Below are positions 34,581 to 43,758 of a stretch of 54,988 bases of DNA, piece by piece. Each line of letters opens with the position of its first letter. Positions within the stretch are counted from its first letter, which is position 1. The position numbers and the translations under genes were made by a program. Source of the DNA: a bacterium (GTDB lineage Bacteria; Armatimonadota; Chthonomonadetes; Chthonomonadales; Chthonomonadaceae); assembly GCA_021777995.1 (NCBI GenBank), contig JAJYCW010000011.1, forward strand, positions 1-54,988, read 5' to 3'. The notes beneath the pieces were generated by a model. The model was not told the DNA's origin and searched no databases. It saw only the letters and a program-made list of their open reading frames with translations.

Positions 34581-34614
34581 CCCGCATACCAGTAACTATG
34601 GTATGCGGGTTTTT
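34581..34614 (+). terminator. Rho-independent terminator
   Basis: CCCGCATACCA (34581-34591) pairs perfectly with TGGTATGCGGG (34599-34609), followed by TTTTT. It closes the prepilin transcript just before the lipoprotein gene. Confidence 0.88.
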
Positions 34615-34635
34615 CATGAAAGGTTTTAAAAAGAG

Positions 34636-34866
34636 ATGCGACCACGTCCTGTATCATTACGTAGACTAGCCGTTTGTGTTGCAATGGCCTCTATTGCTGG
34701 TTGCAATGGCCAGCAGGCACCTCCTGCCGCCCCCCCGGTTGAAACTCACAAATCTGTTCAACAGCAGATTAAGGATATCGAAAACAACCCGGGCATTCCG
34801 CCTGCAGCCAAACAACACGCTATACAGCAACTGCAGTCTGGCACGTCGACATCGGGGAAGCCGTAA
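34636..34866 (+). CDS. Small lipoprotein
   Basis: A 76-residue product with a lipoprotein signal: basic start (MRPRPVSLRR), hydrophobic core and lipobox SIAGC with the lipidated Cys at residue 23. The mature part is short, with a Pro/Ala stretch and a helical QQQIKDIENNP...AAKQHAIQQLQ segment. I recognise no family. The gene sits one base before the ATG of the GH13 amylase gene, so the two are very likely co-transcribed and coupled. It may anchor or assist the amylase at the cell surface; this is inference. Confidence 0.68.
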   Translation: MRPRPVSLRRLAVCVAMASIAGCNGQQAPPAAPPVETHKSVQQQIKDIENNPGIPPAAKQHAIQQLQSGTSTSGKP

Positions 34867-34867
34867 A

Positions 34868-37000
34868 ATGAGCAATTTTACTGCTGGGCGGCGGAAGCGC
34901 CGAAAGCTAGCAGGTGCTGCCGCTACGCTGGGTTTAATACCTTCCGCATCGGTGGCACAGCAAAGCGTACTTACTCACTTTCAGTTTGTGCCGCCCGCAG
35001 GTGCTCGCAAAGTCTACGTAGCTGGCAGCTTTAACGATTGGAATGCCGGGCAATACGCATTGCACAAGAATTCTACCAACAGTTCATGGGCTACAAATAT
35101 ACGTATACCGGTAGGTGTATACGTATATCGCTTTATTGTAAACGGCACTACCTGGTTACCAGATCCTAAAGCTACCGGAGTTGATGACGGCAACAATAAC
35201 ATTAATTCGGAGTTAGTTGTATCTCCAGATTACTATAGCCGGAAGCCTGGTCGATTGGGCGACAACCTCATTACACTTGGAGCGATAAGGCACGTTCAGG
35301 ATCGCAGGTACCTGTGGCGTTTTGACGCCAATAGAATGGTTATAGGTCTAACCACGCGAGCTAACGACGTCCAGCGATGCGTAGTGATAACGGAGAACGG
35401 GTCGAGTTGCTTTCTTCATCAATACTACAAGGATGCTTTGGTTGCCAGGTGGCGCGCCCGCGTACCTGCCGTTGGAAACCCCATGGGATATGCATTCATT
35501 GTTGAGGACGGAACCGCGAAAGTGCTCTACGATAGGAATGGAGCGCACGAGTTCCGCCCGAATGAGATAATCCACTGGTTTACTGTCGATCCTGCAAGTT
35601 ATCCTTTGCCTAGCCCTCCAAAATGGCCAGTCAATTCTGTTTTTTACCAGATCTTTCCAGATCGTTTCTGTAATGGCGATTCGACCAACGATGGCCCCGA
35701 CGTGAAGCCATGGGGGACTATTCCCACCCACACGAATAGAATGGGCGGCGACCTGGCAGGGGTTGCAAAACGGCTAACTTACCTGCGAGAACTTGGAATT
35801 AACGCGATATACTTTAATCCAATATTCTCCGCAGACAGTAATCACGGGTACGACACGCGCGACTACATGCATGTTGATCCTCGCTTCGGCACTAATGCAC
35901 AGCTCGTGCACTTAATCGAAAACGTACATAAACTCGGCTGGCATGTAATCTTAGATGGCGTATTTAACCATACAGGAGTCAACACACGCTGGTTCCGCTC
36001 GATAGAAAAGCGCGGTGCAAAGTCACCTTTTGTTCACTACTACTACGTTAAGCGATTTCCTGTTAGAGTTCACCTAGGTGAGAAAAGTTATGTGTCCTGG
36101 TTTGGTGTTCCCACGCTTCCTAAATTAGATCTTGATAATGCTGCAACAAGAAAGTACATGTTAAATGTGGGCACATACTGGATACGAGCTGCGCATATTG
36201 ATGGCTGGCGTCTTGATGCCTCCGATCAGGTAGATCCAACCTATTGGGTGGCATTTAGAAAACAGGTAAAAGCACAAGACCCCAATGCGTATATTGTGGG
36301 AGAGAACTGGGGCGACTCTCATGCTTGGCTGCAGGGTGATATGTTTGACGCTGTCATGAACTACCCCTGGCGGCAACTCGTTCTGAACTTCTTTGCGTAT
36401 CGAACACTCCTCCCACAACAGTTTCGTAGGTCTCTTCGTACGGTGAGAAACAACACTCCAGCTGCGTGCACGAATGTGATGTTCAATTTACTCGGTAGCC
36501 ATGACACAGTGCGACTTGCAACAATCTTCAAGGGGCATTTGGCACAACAAATGCAGGCCATGGCTTTTCAATTTACTTACCCTGGAATACCCACTATCTA
36601 TTACGGCGACGAAATTGGGCTGCAGGGTGGAGCAGATCCTGATGACCGTAGATGTATGATATGGGATAGAACAAAGTGGAATCAGCCGCTTCTGCATTTT
36701 ACGAAACGCCTTATTGCATTACGCAAGGCGTATCCCGTGTTTGATCGAGGAAGTTATGACACAGTTGCCGCGAAGGACCGCGACGGTCTTTTCGCGTTCA
36801 AACGATGCTACGGGGCAAGCACGGCCGTTGTGGCATTTAACAATAGCGACCGACCTCTCGATGTTTCCTTGCCTGTTAAGTATAACGTGCATAAGTGCTG
36901 GAAGCCCGTTTTGGGTGAATGCGATCTGCTGCAACAGTTGCCTGGCCGTTTGGTGTTCGTGTTGAAACCGCACGGGTTCATCGTATTTGTTCGCTCGTAA
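34868..37000 (+). CDS. Exported alpha-amylase-family enzyme, GH13 (cyclomaltodextrinase/neopullulanase-like)
   Basis: About 710 residues. The N-terminus has RRKRRK then a hydrophobic stretch ending SASVAQQ, a signal peptide, perhaps Tat-type. A CBM48/E-set domain (about 35-110, KVYVAGSFNDWN) is followed by a second beta-sandwich, the GH13 barrel (about 255-620) and a C-terminal beta domain. Four GH13 regions are intact: DGVFNHTG, GWRLDASD with nucleophile Asp450, VGENWGD with acid/base Glu479, and GSHDTVR with Asp546. It should cleave alpha-1,4-glucans or maltodextrins outside the cytoplasm. The ATG 34868 gives the signal peptide; the longer open frame overlaps the lipoprotein gene. Confidence 0.88.
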   Translation: MSNFTAGRRKRRKLAGAAATLGLIPSASVAQQSVLTHFQFVPPAGARKVYVAGSFNDWNAGQYALHKNSTNSSWATNIRIPVGVYVYRFIVNGTTWLPDPKATGVDDGNNNINSELVVSPDYYSRKPGRLGDNLITLGAIRHVQDRRYLWRFDANRMVIGLTTRANDVQRCVVITENGSSCFLHQYYKDALVARWRARVPAVGNPMGYAFIVEDGTAKVLYDRNGAHEFRPNEIIHWFTVDPASYPLPSPPKWPVNSVFYQIFPDRFCNGDSTNDGPDVKPWGTIPTHTNRMGGDLAGVAKRLTYLRELGINAIYFNPIFSADSNHGYDTRDYMHVDPRFGTNAQLVHLIENVHKLGWHVILDGVFNHTGVNTRWFRSIEKRGAKSPFVHYYYVKRFPVRVHLGEKSYVSWFGVPTLPKLDLDNAATRKYMLNVGTYWIRAAHIDGWRLDASDQVDPTYWVAFRKQVKAQDPNAYIVGENWGDSHAWLQGDMFDAVMNYPWRQLVLNFFAYRTLLPQQFRRSLRTVRNNTPAACTNVMFNLLGSHDTVRLATIFKGHLAQQMQAMAFQFTYPGIPTIYYGDEIGLQGGADPDDRRCMIWDRTKWNQPLLHFTKRLIALRKAYPVFDRGSYDTVAAKDRDGLFAFKRCYGASTAVVAFNNSDRPLDVSLPVKYNVHKCWKPVLGECDLLQQLPGRLVFVLKPHGFIVFVRS

Positions 37001-37195
37001 GGTGGTGATGTACTGCTATAACCTACTTTACCAGCAGCATGAAGGTATCGGGAGGGGCGCGTGGTGTTTGTCTCAACCGGATGATGATACAACAAGCTCG
37101 ATGAAACAAACCTAAGCTGCGGGCCCGCCAAAAAAGCTGAATTTGACCAATTATTTGGAGGTTTGGGCGATACCGATAAGGATTACGAAAGAAGG

Positions 37196-37224
37196 TTGAC
37201 AATTTACCAGAATAGAACTATAAT
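37196..37224 (+). promoter_or_regulatory. Perfect sigma-70 promoter of the gntR-type gene
   Basis: TTGACA (37196-37201), 17-bp spacer, TATAAT (37219-37224). The predicted start is near 37231. TACCAG (37205-37210) within the spacer and CTGGTA (37227-37232) after the -10 are inverted copies. Confidence 0.85.
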
Positions 37225-37227
37225 TAC

Positions 37228-37241
37228 TGGTATTACAACCA
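37228..37241. promoter_or_regulatory. GntR-type operator candidate over the transcription start
   Basis: TGGTATTACAACCA has the arms TGGT/ACCA and the GT-N3-AC core seen in many GntR-family operators. It lies at the expected start of transcription of the regulator gene, so autorepression is likely. TACCAG at 37205 could be a second half-site. Confidence 0.55.
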
Positions 37242-37277
37242 ATTTCAACCTAAAATAACAAAAAGGTAAACGTTTCA

Positions 37278-38414
37278 TTGTCTCGACTACGCCGGCCCAT
37301 TGTTCAGACACTGTTCGATACGCTGCTTGCTAGGATAAAAACGGGTGAATACAAACCAGGAGCTTGGCTACCCACCGAGCGCGAATTATCGATAGAGTTT
37401 GGTGTCGACAGGTATGCAGTGAGGGCGGTACTTGCTGCGCTAGCGGATAGCGGGCAAATTGTACGCCAGCCGGGTAAACGTCCCTGGGTGCGTGAAGCGG
37501 CAGACGCTCGTAACGGCATACCACCAACGCAGATAGCCAATCGTAGGGACCCCCTCCGGTTCATCAGTGTTATACTTCCTCAGCACCTGCTTTATCCAAC
37601 ATCCCATGCAATTCTCTGCGGTATTCAAAGTGCACTTCGACAATCGCAATGCAATCGGCGATTAGTCCTTTTCGATAACAACGACTCTACACCTGATCTT
37701 GCACAACGCGAGTACGCAGGATTAGAAGCAGCAATTGAGGACGGTGCTGCCGGCGTTATTCTGTGGCACAAAGGGGGCGACACTACATTGCCCCTTCTGC
37801 AGAAACTGGCCGCGCAGCAGGTTCCGGTTGTCTATGTAGACCGTTATCCTAAAACACTAAACTGCGACTTTGTGGGTATTGATAATGCTCAATGCGCCGC
37901 AGATGCAGTGGAATATTTTGTGGGACTGGGTCACAGCCGAATTGCGCTGGTGTCGAACGACGAGCGTGTTACCGCGGTAAATGAACGGGAAACCGGTTTC
38001 CTGGATGCGATGAGCCAACACGGGCTGGAAGCTAGCACCGACAGCATTCTTCGGATTCCATTCTCGGGCTCGCCAAGTGTGGAATTAGTTACAGATTTCA
38101 TGAATCGCATCCGTCCCAGTGCGATATTCTGTGTCAACGACTACAGCGCGTTCAGAATGCAGGCAATACTTGAAGAACAGGGCATTAATATTCCGGGGCA
38201 GGTGAGCATTGTTGGATGTGATGATATTGAGCGTTTCTCACCACGGCCGGCAGTATTATCTACCTTCAGACAGCCGTGGGAAGCAATAGGTGTCCGCGCG
38301 GGCAAACTGCTGCTGAAACGTCTAGGCGAAACTGACTCCTCTCCCAACTTGCACATAATGCTGTCAGCCGCTTTGCTAGAGCGCACGACGAGTGGTCCAG
38401 TTACTTCGCGATAA
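37278..38414 (+). CDS. Chimeric GntR-type HTH regulator with LacI-type sugar-sensing domain
   Basis: A 378-residue regulator. Residues about 5-70 form a GntR winged helix (TLLARIKTGEYKPGAWLPTERELSIEFGVDRYAVRAVL...GQIVRQPGK). Residues about 95-378 are a periplasmic-binding-protein-like domain (FISVILPQ; GVILWHKGG; YVDRYPKTLNCDFVGIDN; ALVSNDERV; VGCDDIERFSPRPAVLSTFRQP). This architecture is that of the arabinose repressor AraR, so the ligand is probably a sugar. Start is TTG (37278) with AAGG about 10 nt upstream. It has a perfect promoter with overlapping operator. It follows the amylase gene by 277 bp and is convergent with the transporter operon. Confidence 0.88.
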   Translation: MSRLRRPIVQTLFDTLLARIKTGEYKPGAWLPTERELSIEFGVDRYAVRAVLAALADSGQIVRQPGKRPWVREAADARNGIPPTQIANRRDPLRFISVILPQHLLYPTSHAILCGIQSALRQSQCNRRLVLFDNNDSTPDLAQREYAGLEAAIEDGAAGVILWHKGGDTTLPLLQKLAAQQVPVVYVDRYPKTLNCDFVGIDNAQCAADAVEYFVGLGHSRIALVSNDERVTAVNERETGFLDAMSQHGLEASTDSILRIPFSGSPSVELVTDFMNRIRPSAIFCVNDYSAFRMQAILEEQGINIPGQVSIVGCDDIERFSPRPAVLSTFRQPWEAIGVRAGKLLLKRLGETDSSPNLHIMLSAALLERTTSGPVTSR

Positions 38415-38554
38415 CCGGTACGCTTTCCACCCAATTTCCTGCACGTTTGCCGGGTACGTGCTTGACAGTGTTTCTGCCCGAAGTTAGTCCACCTGGTTCC
38501 AGTCATCCTGGCAGCTACCTGCAAAGCGTGAAGAGGGCTCTGCTCAGCGTGAGT

Positions 38555-39910
38555 TTATACCTTCTGCTCAGCTAGTTCCGCACGCTCAATCTCCTTTGCA
38601 GCTTTAAGGGGAACGTTGCTCTTTGTCCACTCTGGTAGGAATGGTATAAAAATGAACGCGACTACGGTGAACAGAAATCCGACCAACAGCGACATATTCC
38701 AGCCGTGAATAATAGAGTGGTGACTGCTAGGACCAAAGTAGTCATAGAGAAACGTACCCAGCTTGTTGCTCAGATTTCCCGCAAACGCAATTGCCGCCGC
38801 TATGAGGCTGTAGATGGTTCCCTCGAGACCTTTTGGCGTCGCTCGGGCGGCTAGAGTATTGAGGAACATTCCATAGAGAATACCGAAAAAGCCGGTTATA
38901 ACTAGGATAATTCGAGCTGCCCAAAGACCATGCATGAAGTACCATGCGGGGTAGGATGCGCAGTCCATTAAGAAGGCACCCCAAACAAGAGACCTCATCG
39001 TAAGATAACGGGAGAGAATTCCGAAGACAAGAAGTCCAGCGAGTACTCCGGCCGACGACCACTTGACTAGTAATCCGATTGTGTAGTCGTTAAAAAGAAG
39101 ATAGCCCTTCTCAAAATAGTAGAGTTGAATATTGATACCTGGAGTGAGGATGAGGTAAAACACGTAGCCCAACAGCACCCACAGGCTAGGCGAAAGCAGT
39201 GTCTTGGCGAGCGCCGTAATATTTGCACGATTTTGTATCTTATCCGCCTGTTTTGACAATATTCTATGTTCGTGGGACATTCCTTTGTGGCTTATCGGCC
39301 GTTCGGGTATGAGGAACGCCAAGGGTATTCGCAGTGCAAGAAGCCCCGCAACAATTAGTGCACAGGTTTCAATTGAGAGGTATTGGGCCGAATATGCTTG
39401 CACATTGGCTGCAATGGTCAACCCAAGTAGCAAGGGTACCAAGCTCTGCAGTGCGAGAAGTGTCCCAAAAAGCCCTGTGGCGTTTCCTATGCGCACCATT
39501 ACTGCGTTCAATGAAACACTTACTAATGTGCCGCCAAAACCAATCACCAGCAGGATCGATATGAGCGACGCATAGGTCAGATGCTGGGTCCGTGCCATTA
39601 TGATGTAACCGATGACCTCGATTACATAGCCAATAATGAAGTAGGATCGGCGCCGATAACCCATTATTGGAAACAGATCTGAACCAGCACCAAGAAACGG
39701 CTGAATATAAGCCGGTATACCAAGGATTATGGCCATGGTACCTACTGTATCTGCGGAAAGACGCAGCGGTCCTCGTTCAAACCGTTGTAATGTCTGGCCA
39801 ATCACTGCGCCGCCTAGCGTGGAGATAAGAGCTAGGAGCATGACCAGGACGACTACGCGGGCGACATCAATTTGCGACGGGTCTGATTCGTTGTCAGTAA
39901 ACGTTGTCAA
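38555..39910 (-). CDS. Major facilitator superfamily transporter
   Basis: A 451-residue membrane protein with about 12 hydrophobic segments. The loop after the second or third segment (SDLFPIMGYRRRSYFIIGYV) and a second-half segment (GLEGTIYSLIAAAIAFAGNLSNKLGTFL) recall the folate-biopterin-transporter (BT1)/PucC-like branch of the MFS. The solute is unknown. The start is TTG (39908-39910) with GAGGA about 7 nt upstream. It begins 20 bp after the dppF-like stop, so it is the last gene of the ABC operon. Having a secondary carrier in such an operon suggests re-export or further transport of the imported compound. Confidence 0.8.
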   Translation of the reverse strand: MTTFTDNESDPSQIDVARVVVLVMLLALISTLGGAVIGQTLQRFERGPLRLSADTVGTMAIILGIPAYIQPFLGAGSDLFPIMGYRRRSYFIIGYVIEVIGYIIMARTQHLTYASLISILLVIGFGGTLVSVSLNAVMVRIGNATGLFGTLLALQSLVPLLLGLTIAANVQAYSAQYLSIETCALIVAGLLALRIPLAFLIPERPISHKGMSHEHRILSKQADKIQNRANITALAKTLLSPSLWVLLGYVFYLILTPGINIQLYYFEKGYLLFNDYTIGLLVKWSSAGVLAGLLVFGILSRYLTMRSLVWGAFLMDCASYPAWYFMHGLWAARIILVITGFFGILYGMFLNTLAARATPKGLEGTIYSLIAAAIAFAGNLSNKLGTFLYDYFGPSSHHSIIHGWNMSLLVGFLFTVVAFIFIPFLPEWTKSNVPLKAAKEIERAELAEQKV

Positions 39911-39930
39911 TGGTTGATCCTCGTGGGATA

Positions 39931-40779
39931 TTATCTGATAGAAGTGCCAATGCGTGGTATTGCGGCAAGGAGTCTACGGGTGTAGGCCTCTGCAGGTCGA
40001 TCGAATATGTCGTCCACGGGGCCTTGCTCTACAATTCGTCCTTTTTCCATGACGGCTACGTCATCAGCCAGATAACTGACGACTTCAAGATTGTGCGAAA
40101 TGAACAGATAGGTTAGATTAAATTCCCGTTGCAGTTTGATGAGTAGATTAAGAACCTGGCTCTGCACGGAAACATCCAGTGCGCTGGTGGGTTCGTCCAG
40201 CAATATAAACCCTGGTTCCACGGAGAGAGCGCGTGCGATGGCAATTCGCTGCCGCTGGCCCCCGGAAAATTCGTGTGGATACCGATCCAGTGTTTCTGCC
40301 GGCAGCGATACGTGATCTAGCAACTCTAGTGCGCGCCGTTCACGATCTTGTGGTCCTGTACCGATTTGGTGAATTACCATCCCCTCGGTGAGTGCCTCTC
40401 GAACGGTCAGGCGGGCATTGAGCGAAGCATAGGGATCTTGAAAAACGACTTGCATCTCTCGTCGTAGTGCCCGTTTATTGCTACCACTCCTACTAGAGAA
40501 TGGTTGGCCGCGGTATAGTATCTCACCTGACGTTGGCTTTAGCAGATCCAGCACCATGAGGCCAAGTGTTGTTTTACCAGAGCCGCTTTCGCCAACAACC
40601 GCCAGTGTTTTGCCCTGTTTAATGCTGAGATCCACGTGATCAACAGCGGTATGAAACTGTTTACGTCCCAAAATGCCAGTCCGTATAGGAAATTGCTTTG
40701 TAACACCACGCACTTCCAGAACGGGCTTGTCGAAGTCAGTGGGTCCAGATGGACTCATGCCTTTGTAACCAGAGGTCAT
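39931..40779 (-). CDS. Peptide-type ABC transporter ATPase (DppF/OppF-like), short
   Basis: A 282-residue nucleotide-binding subunit. Walker A GESGSGKTTLG, Q-loop VVFQDPYASLN, signature FSGGQRQRIAIARAL, Walker B ILLDEPTSALD and the switch His in LFISHN are all intact. It ends soon after AEAYTRRLLAAIP, so it lacks the C-terminal oligopeptide-transporter extension with its Cys cluster that DppF proteins of ~320-330 residues carry. Its ATG overlaps the dppD-like stop (ATGA), so the two ATPases are made together and should pair as a heterodimer. Confidence 0.9.
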   Translation of the reverse strand: MTSGYKGMSPSGPTDFDKPVLEVRGVTKQFPIRTGILGRKQFHTAVDHVDLSIKQGKTLAVVGESGSGKTTLGLMVLDLLKPTSGEILYRGQPFSSRSGSNKRALRREMQVVFQDPYASLNARLTVREALTEGMVIHQIGTGPQDRERRALELLDHVSLPAETLDRYPHEFSGGQRQRIAIARALSVEPGFILLDEPTSALDVSVQSQVLNLLIKLQREFNLTYLFISHNLEVVSYLADDVAVMEKGRIVEQGPVDDIFDRPAEAYTRRLLAAIPRIGTSIR

Positions 40780-41780
40780 CGGGTGGGCTCCTGACTGGTT
40801 ACCGCCTCGGCGGACGGATACAAGTGACAGCGCACCGAGCGGTACTCACCTTGGCTCGTTGTCGATGGCATTTGTGTGTTGCAGATTTCCATTCTTTTGG
40901 AACAACGATCGTGAAACCGACAGCCTCCTGGCCACCTGGTAGGAGGAGGTACAACGCCCTCCAGCGTAAACAGTGCATTACCACGTCTGGAACGTGATGG
41001 CAGACTGGCGATCAGTCCTTGGGTATAAGGATGGTGGGGGTTGGAGAGAAGATCCCTGGTGGGCGCCTGTTCTACGATCTGGCCCGCGTACATCACCGCT
41101 ACCTTGTCTGCTACCTGCGATACAATACCCAAATCATGAGTGATAAGTAGCATAGACATTCCCGTGTCTCTCTGTAGGTCCCTTAACAATGTTAATATCT
41201 GTGCCTGTATGGTAACATCTAGCGCCGTGGTGGGCTCGTCTGCCAACAGGAGTTGTGGTTCATTCGCTAAAGCTATGGCAATCATGACCCGTTGGCGCAT
41301 GCCACCGCTTAGTTCGTGCGGGTATTGCCGCAGCACCTTATCGGGGCTATTCATTCCAACTCGTTCAAGGAGGGAGTGTGCTCGCGCCGTGGCGGCGTCA
41401 CCGCGATACTTGCCGTGTGTTAGCATTGCCTCCCGTATCTGAAAACCTATTGTAAATACGGGGTTAAGGCTAGTCATCGGCTCCTGGAAAATCATGCTAA
41501 TCTGTCGACCCCTTATACTGCGCATCTGTTCCCACGTTAGATCAAGGAGATCTTTACCGTTAAATTGTATAGTACCGCTCTCAATGAAACCGGCTGGTTC
41601 AGGCACTAACTGCATTATGGATAACGCCGTGATCGATTTTCCGGAGCCGCTCTCTCCCACAATCGCCATGGTCTCTCCAGGCAAGAGCGCAAATGAAACA
41701 CCGTCTACTGCCCTGCTGAGACCAGCCGGTGTGTTGAAATACGTTCTTAAACTGTTAACCTCTAGAAGTGGAGGGTTCAA
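40776..41780 (-). CDS. Peptide-type ABC transporter ATPase (DppD/OppD-like)
   Basis: A 334-residue ATPase with Walker A GESGSGKSITALS, Q-loop MIFQEPMTSLNP, signature LSGGMRQRVMIAIAL, Walker B LLLADEPTTALD and ITHDLG. The C-terminal extension has Cys residues (GGCRFHDRCSKRMEICNTQ) like the Fe-S-binding motif of DppD proteins. The start is TTG (41778-41780) behind GAGGAG at about 8 nt. It follows the second permease directly. Substrate could be di- or oligopeptides, but this family also moves nickel, sugars and glycopeptides. Confidence 0.92.
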   Translation of the reverse strand: MNPPLLEVNSLRTYFNTPAGLSRAVDGVSFALLPGETMAIVGESGSGKSITALSIMQLVPEPAGFIESGTIQFNGKDLLDLTWEQMRSIRGRQISMIFQEPMTSLNPVFTIGFQIREAMLTHGKYRGDAATARAHSLLERVGMNSPDKVLRQYPHELSGGMRQRVMIAIALANEPQLLLADEPTTALDVTIQAQILTLLRDLQRDTGMSMLLITHDLGIVSQVADKVAVMYAGQIVEQAPTRDLLSNPHHPYTQGLIASLPSRSRRGNALFTLEGVVPPPTRWPGGCRFHDRCSKRMEICNTQMPSTTSQGEYRSVRCHLYPSAEAVTSQEPTR

Positions 41781-41781
41781 A

Positions 41782-42810
41782 CTAGGAGCTCCTCAGTCTT
41801 GGGTCTACGGCATCGCGCAACGCATCGCTGAATACGTTAAGCGCCAGTACCAGGATAAAAAGCGCGGTAGACGCAGCGGTAAGGTTCCACCATATGATAG
41901 GATCCCTGGCTAATTCCAGACGGGCTGCGTCAATCATATTGCCCCAGCTTCCTGTTCCAGCAGGTACGCCAATACCAAGATAGCTGAGAATGGTCTCACT
42001 AAGAACGAGCGAACTGAAGTTAAGTGTAACCGTGATGATCACAACAGGAAGTATGTTGGGGAGGATGTGAGTGACGAGGATCCGTATGTCACGTACTCCC
42101 AGTGCTCGTGCAGCACGCACATATTCGCGGTCTCGGTGCTTTAGAGTTTCACCGCGCACGAGCCTGCAAAGGTCAACCCAACTAGTAATCCCCAGCGCAA
42201 AGCAGAGATTAACCAACCCCGGACCAAGTACCAGTAGAAAAGCAATATTCAACAGAATGCCTGGTACAGATCCCAGAGTAGTATAGAGATATTGAATTAG
42301 GTCGTCGACGCGATGTCCAAAATACCCTGCCAACATGCCCAGTAGAACAGCCACAGGAGTGATAAGCAGACTTGTGAAACCGCCAATTATAATGGATGTA
42401 CGGCAGCCTCTTAAAGTCTCTAGCAATACGTCGTTACCGCTGCCATCAGTACCCAGTACGTGCCACCCTTTCAATGGGTGTGGGTGCGGTTCACCTGTGG
42501 TCATCTTTGCAAACGGCGCAGAGTATGTGCGCTCTGCTTCCACGTGCATAGCATTAAAAAGGTGGGTAATTACAGACTCTGGCTGTGCAAGCGCGTTGCT
42601 TTTCCATGTAATGCTGTCTAGGGTGGCGACGAAACAGTACACCCCAATAATGACAAGAGAAAATATGGCAGCTCTGTTGCGCCCCAATCGTCTATAGGCT
42701 TCTGCCCATAAAGGTTGTCGACCAGCACGCCGGATACCCGCCAGTACAACGACAATGGCGACTATTGGGACAAGATTGCTAATCGTAAACAGGGAAGTGA
42801 AAGCTTGCAA
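41782..42810 (-). CDS. Peptide-type ABC transporter permease (DppC/OppC-like)
   Basis: A 342-residue inner-membrane permease with the family pattern LGTDGSGNDVLLETLRGCRTSIIIGG and the EAA loop EYVRAARALGVRDIRILVTHILPN. SWGNMIDAAR, which corresponds to the usual C-terminal signature, is present. An extra N-terminal membrane segment (about 10-25) precedes the usual first helix (FSLVIIGVYCFVA). Start appears to be TTG (42808-42810), 3 bp after the upstream permease stop. It should pair with the 314-residue permease to form the channel. Confidence 0.9.
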   Translation of the reverse strand: MQAFTSLFTISNLVPIVAIVVVLAGIRRAGRQPLWAEAYRRLGRNRAAIFSLVIIGVYCFVATLDSITWKSNALAQPESVITHLFNAMHVEAERTYSAPFAKMTTGEPHPHPLKGWHVLGTDGSGNDVLLETLRGCRTSIIIGGFTSLLITPVAVLLGMLAGYFGHRVDDLIQYLYTTLGSVPGILLNIAFLLVLGPGLVNLCFALGITSWVDLCRLVRGETLKHRDREYVRAARALGVRDIRILVTHILPNILPVVIITVTLNFSSLVLSETILSYLGIGVPAGTGSWGNMIDAARLELARDPIIWWNLTAASTALFILVLALNVFSDALRDAVDPRLRSS

Positions 42811-42813
42811 TGG

Positions 42814-43758
42814 TTATTCCAGCCTTACTCTTTTGTCTACCAGGGCATAGCTAATATCCGTTAAAATGTAGCCAAATATTGTAACGAGTGCTCCTATAAA
42901 CACCATTGCCCTCACAACTGCAAAGTCCTGGCTGTTGATTGCGTCTACGAGATAATTGCCAAGACCAGGAATGTTGAAAAAACTTTCAAGTAAAATGCTT
43001 CCCAGGAAAAGACCCGGAATGGCTTGAACGCTTGTAGTAAGTACAGGGATAGCTGCATTTTTCAGGACATGTTTGAACAGCACCTGAGCTTCGCTAACCC
43101 CCTTTGCCCTGGCAGTCCTAACGTAATCCTGGTTCATTTCATCAAGCATAAATGTTCTGAATTGCCGCACCGATGCCCCCATACCACTTATAACGGCTAC
43201 TACTACAGGTAAAAACGCAAACCGCAGGCTTTCCCAACCTGGAAGGAATCCTGCAACCGGCGTCAGCTTCAACAAGCGGCCAAACACGAACTGCCCGCCA
43301 ATGATGTAAACAAGGTACGTTACTGACATCATAAAAACACAGAGGGATGTGCCATAGATGTCAAGATAAGTTCCACGAAAGTAGGCAACTACCAGGGCTA
43401 AGGAGAGATTGATGGTTATTGCAGCAGTAAAACTCAGTAGGGCGATCTCGAATGAAGGGAACCAGCTCTCCTTGATGCGAGTCATAACTCTCTCACCCTT
43501 AACTGAGTCGGATCGACCTAGGCGAAGCAAAAACAGGCCCTCAGTTGTATCCACAAACTGCTGCCATTTCGGCTTGTCATAACCGTGCTGGTGTTCCCAG
43601 TCTTTAATCTGCTGTGCAGTTGGATTTTTGGCAGAAAGATTTCGCCGTGCAATCTCGGTGGGCGACGCAGTCATATAAAACAGGACGAACGTGAGAAAAC
43701 AGACGCCTATTAGAATTGGAATGGAATACAGCAGGCGTCGTATCAGGTAGCCGATCAT
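42814..43758 (-). CDS. Peptide-type ABC transporter permease (DppB/OppB-like)
   Basis: A 314-residue permease starting MIGYLIRRLLYSIPILIGVCFLTFVLF, the classic N-terminus of DppB proteins. The EAA loop is QDYVRTARAKGVSEAQVLFKHVLKNAAIPVL. LESFFNIPGLGNYLVDAI and a final segment follow. The periplasmic loop between the first two helices is normal. Its ATG overlaps the stop of the binding-protein gene (ATGA), so synthesis is coupled. Confidence 0.92.
   Translation of the reverse strand: MIGYLIRRLLYSIPILIGVCFLTFVLFYMTASPTEIARRNLSAKNPTAQQIKDWEHQHGYDKPKWQQFVDTTEGLFLLRLGRSDSVKGERVMTRIKESWFPSFEIALLSFTAAITINLSLALVVAYFRGTYLDIYGTSLCVFMMSVTYLVYIIGGQFVFGRLLKLTPVAGFLPGWESLRFAFLPVVVAVISGMGASVRQFRTFMLDEMNQDYVRTARAKGVSEAQVLFKHVLKNAAIPVLTTSVQAIPGLFLGSILLESFFNIPGLGNYLVDAINSQDFAVVRAMVFIGALVTIFGYILTDISYALVDKRVRLE

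Noticed and set aside
34676-34867. N-terminal extension of the GH13 frame
   Set aside because: It lies wholly over the lipoprotein gene in another frame, and the ATG at 34868 gives a credible signal peptide.
38441-38461. Terminator between gntR-type and MFS genes
   Set aside because: GCACGT/ACGTGC is only a 6-bp stem with a 9-nt loop and no real T-run on either strand.
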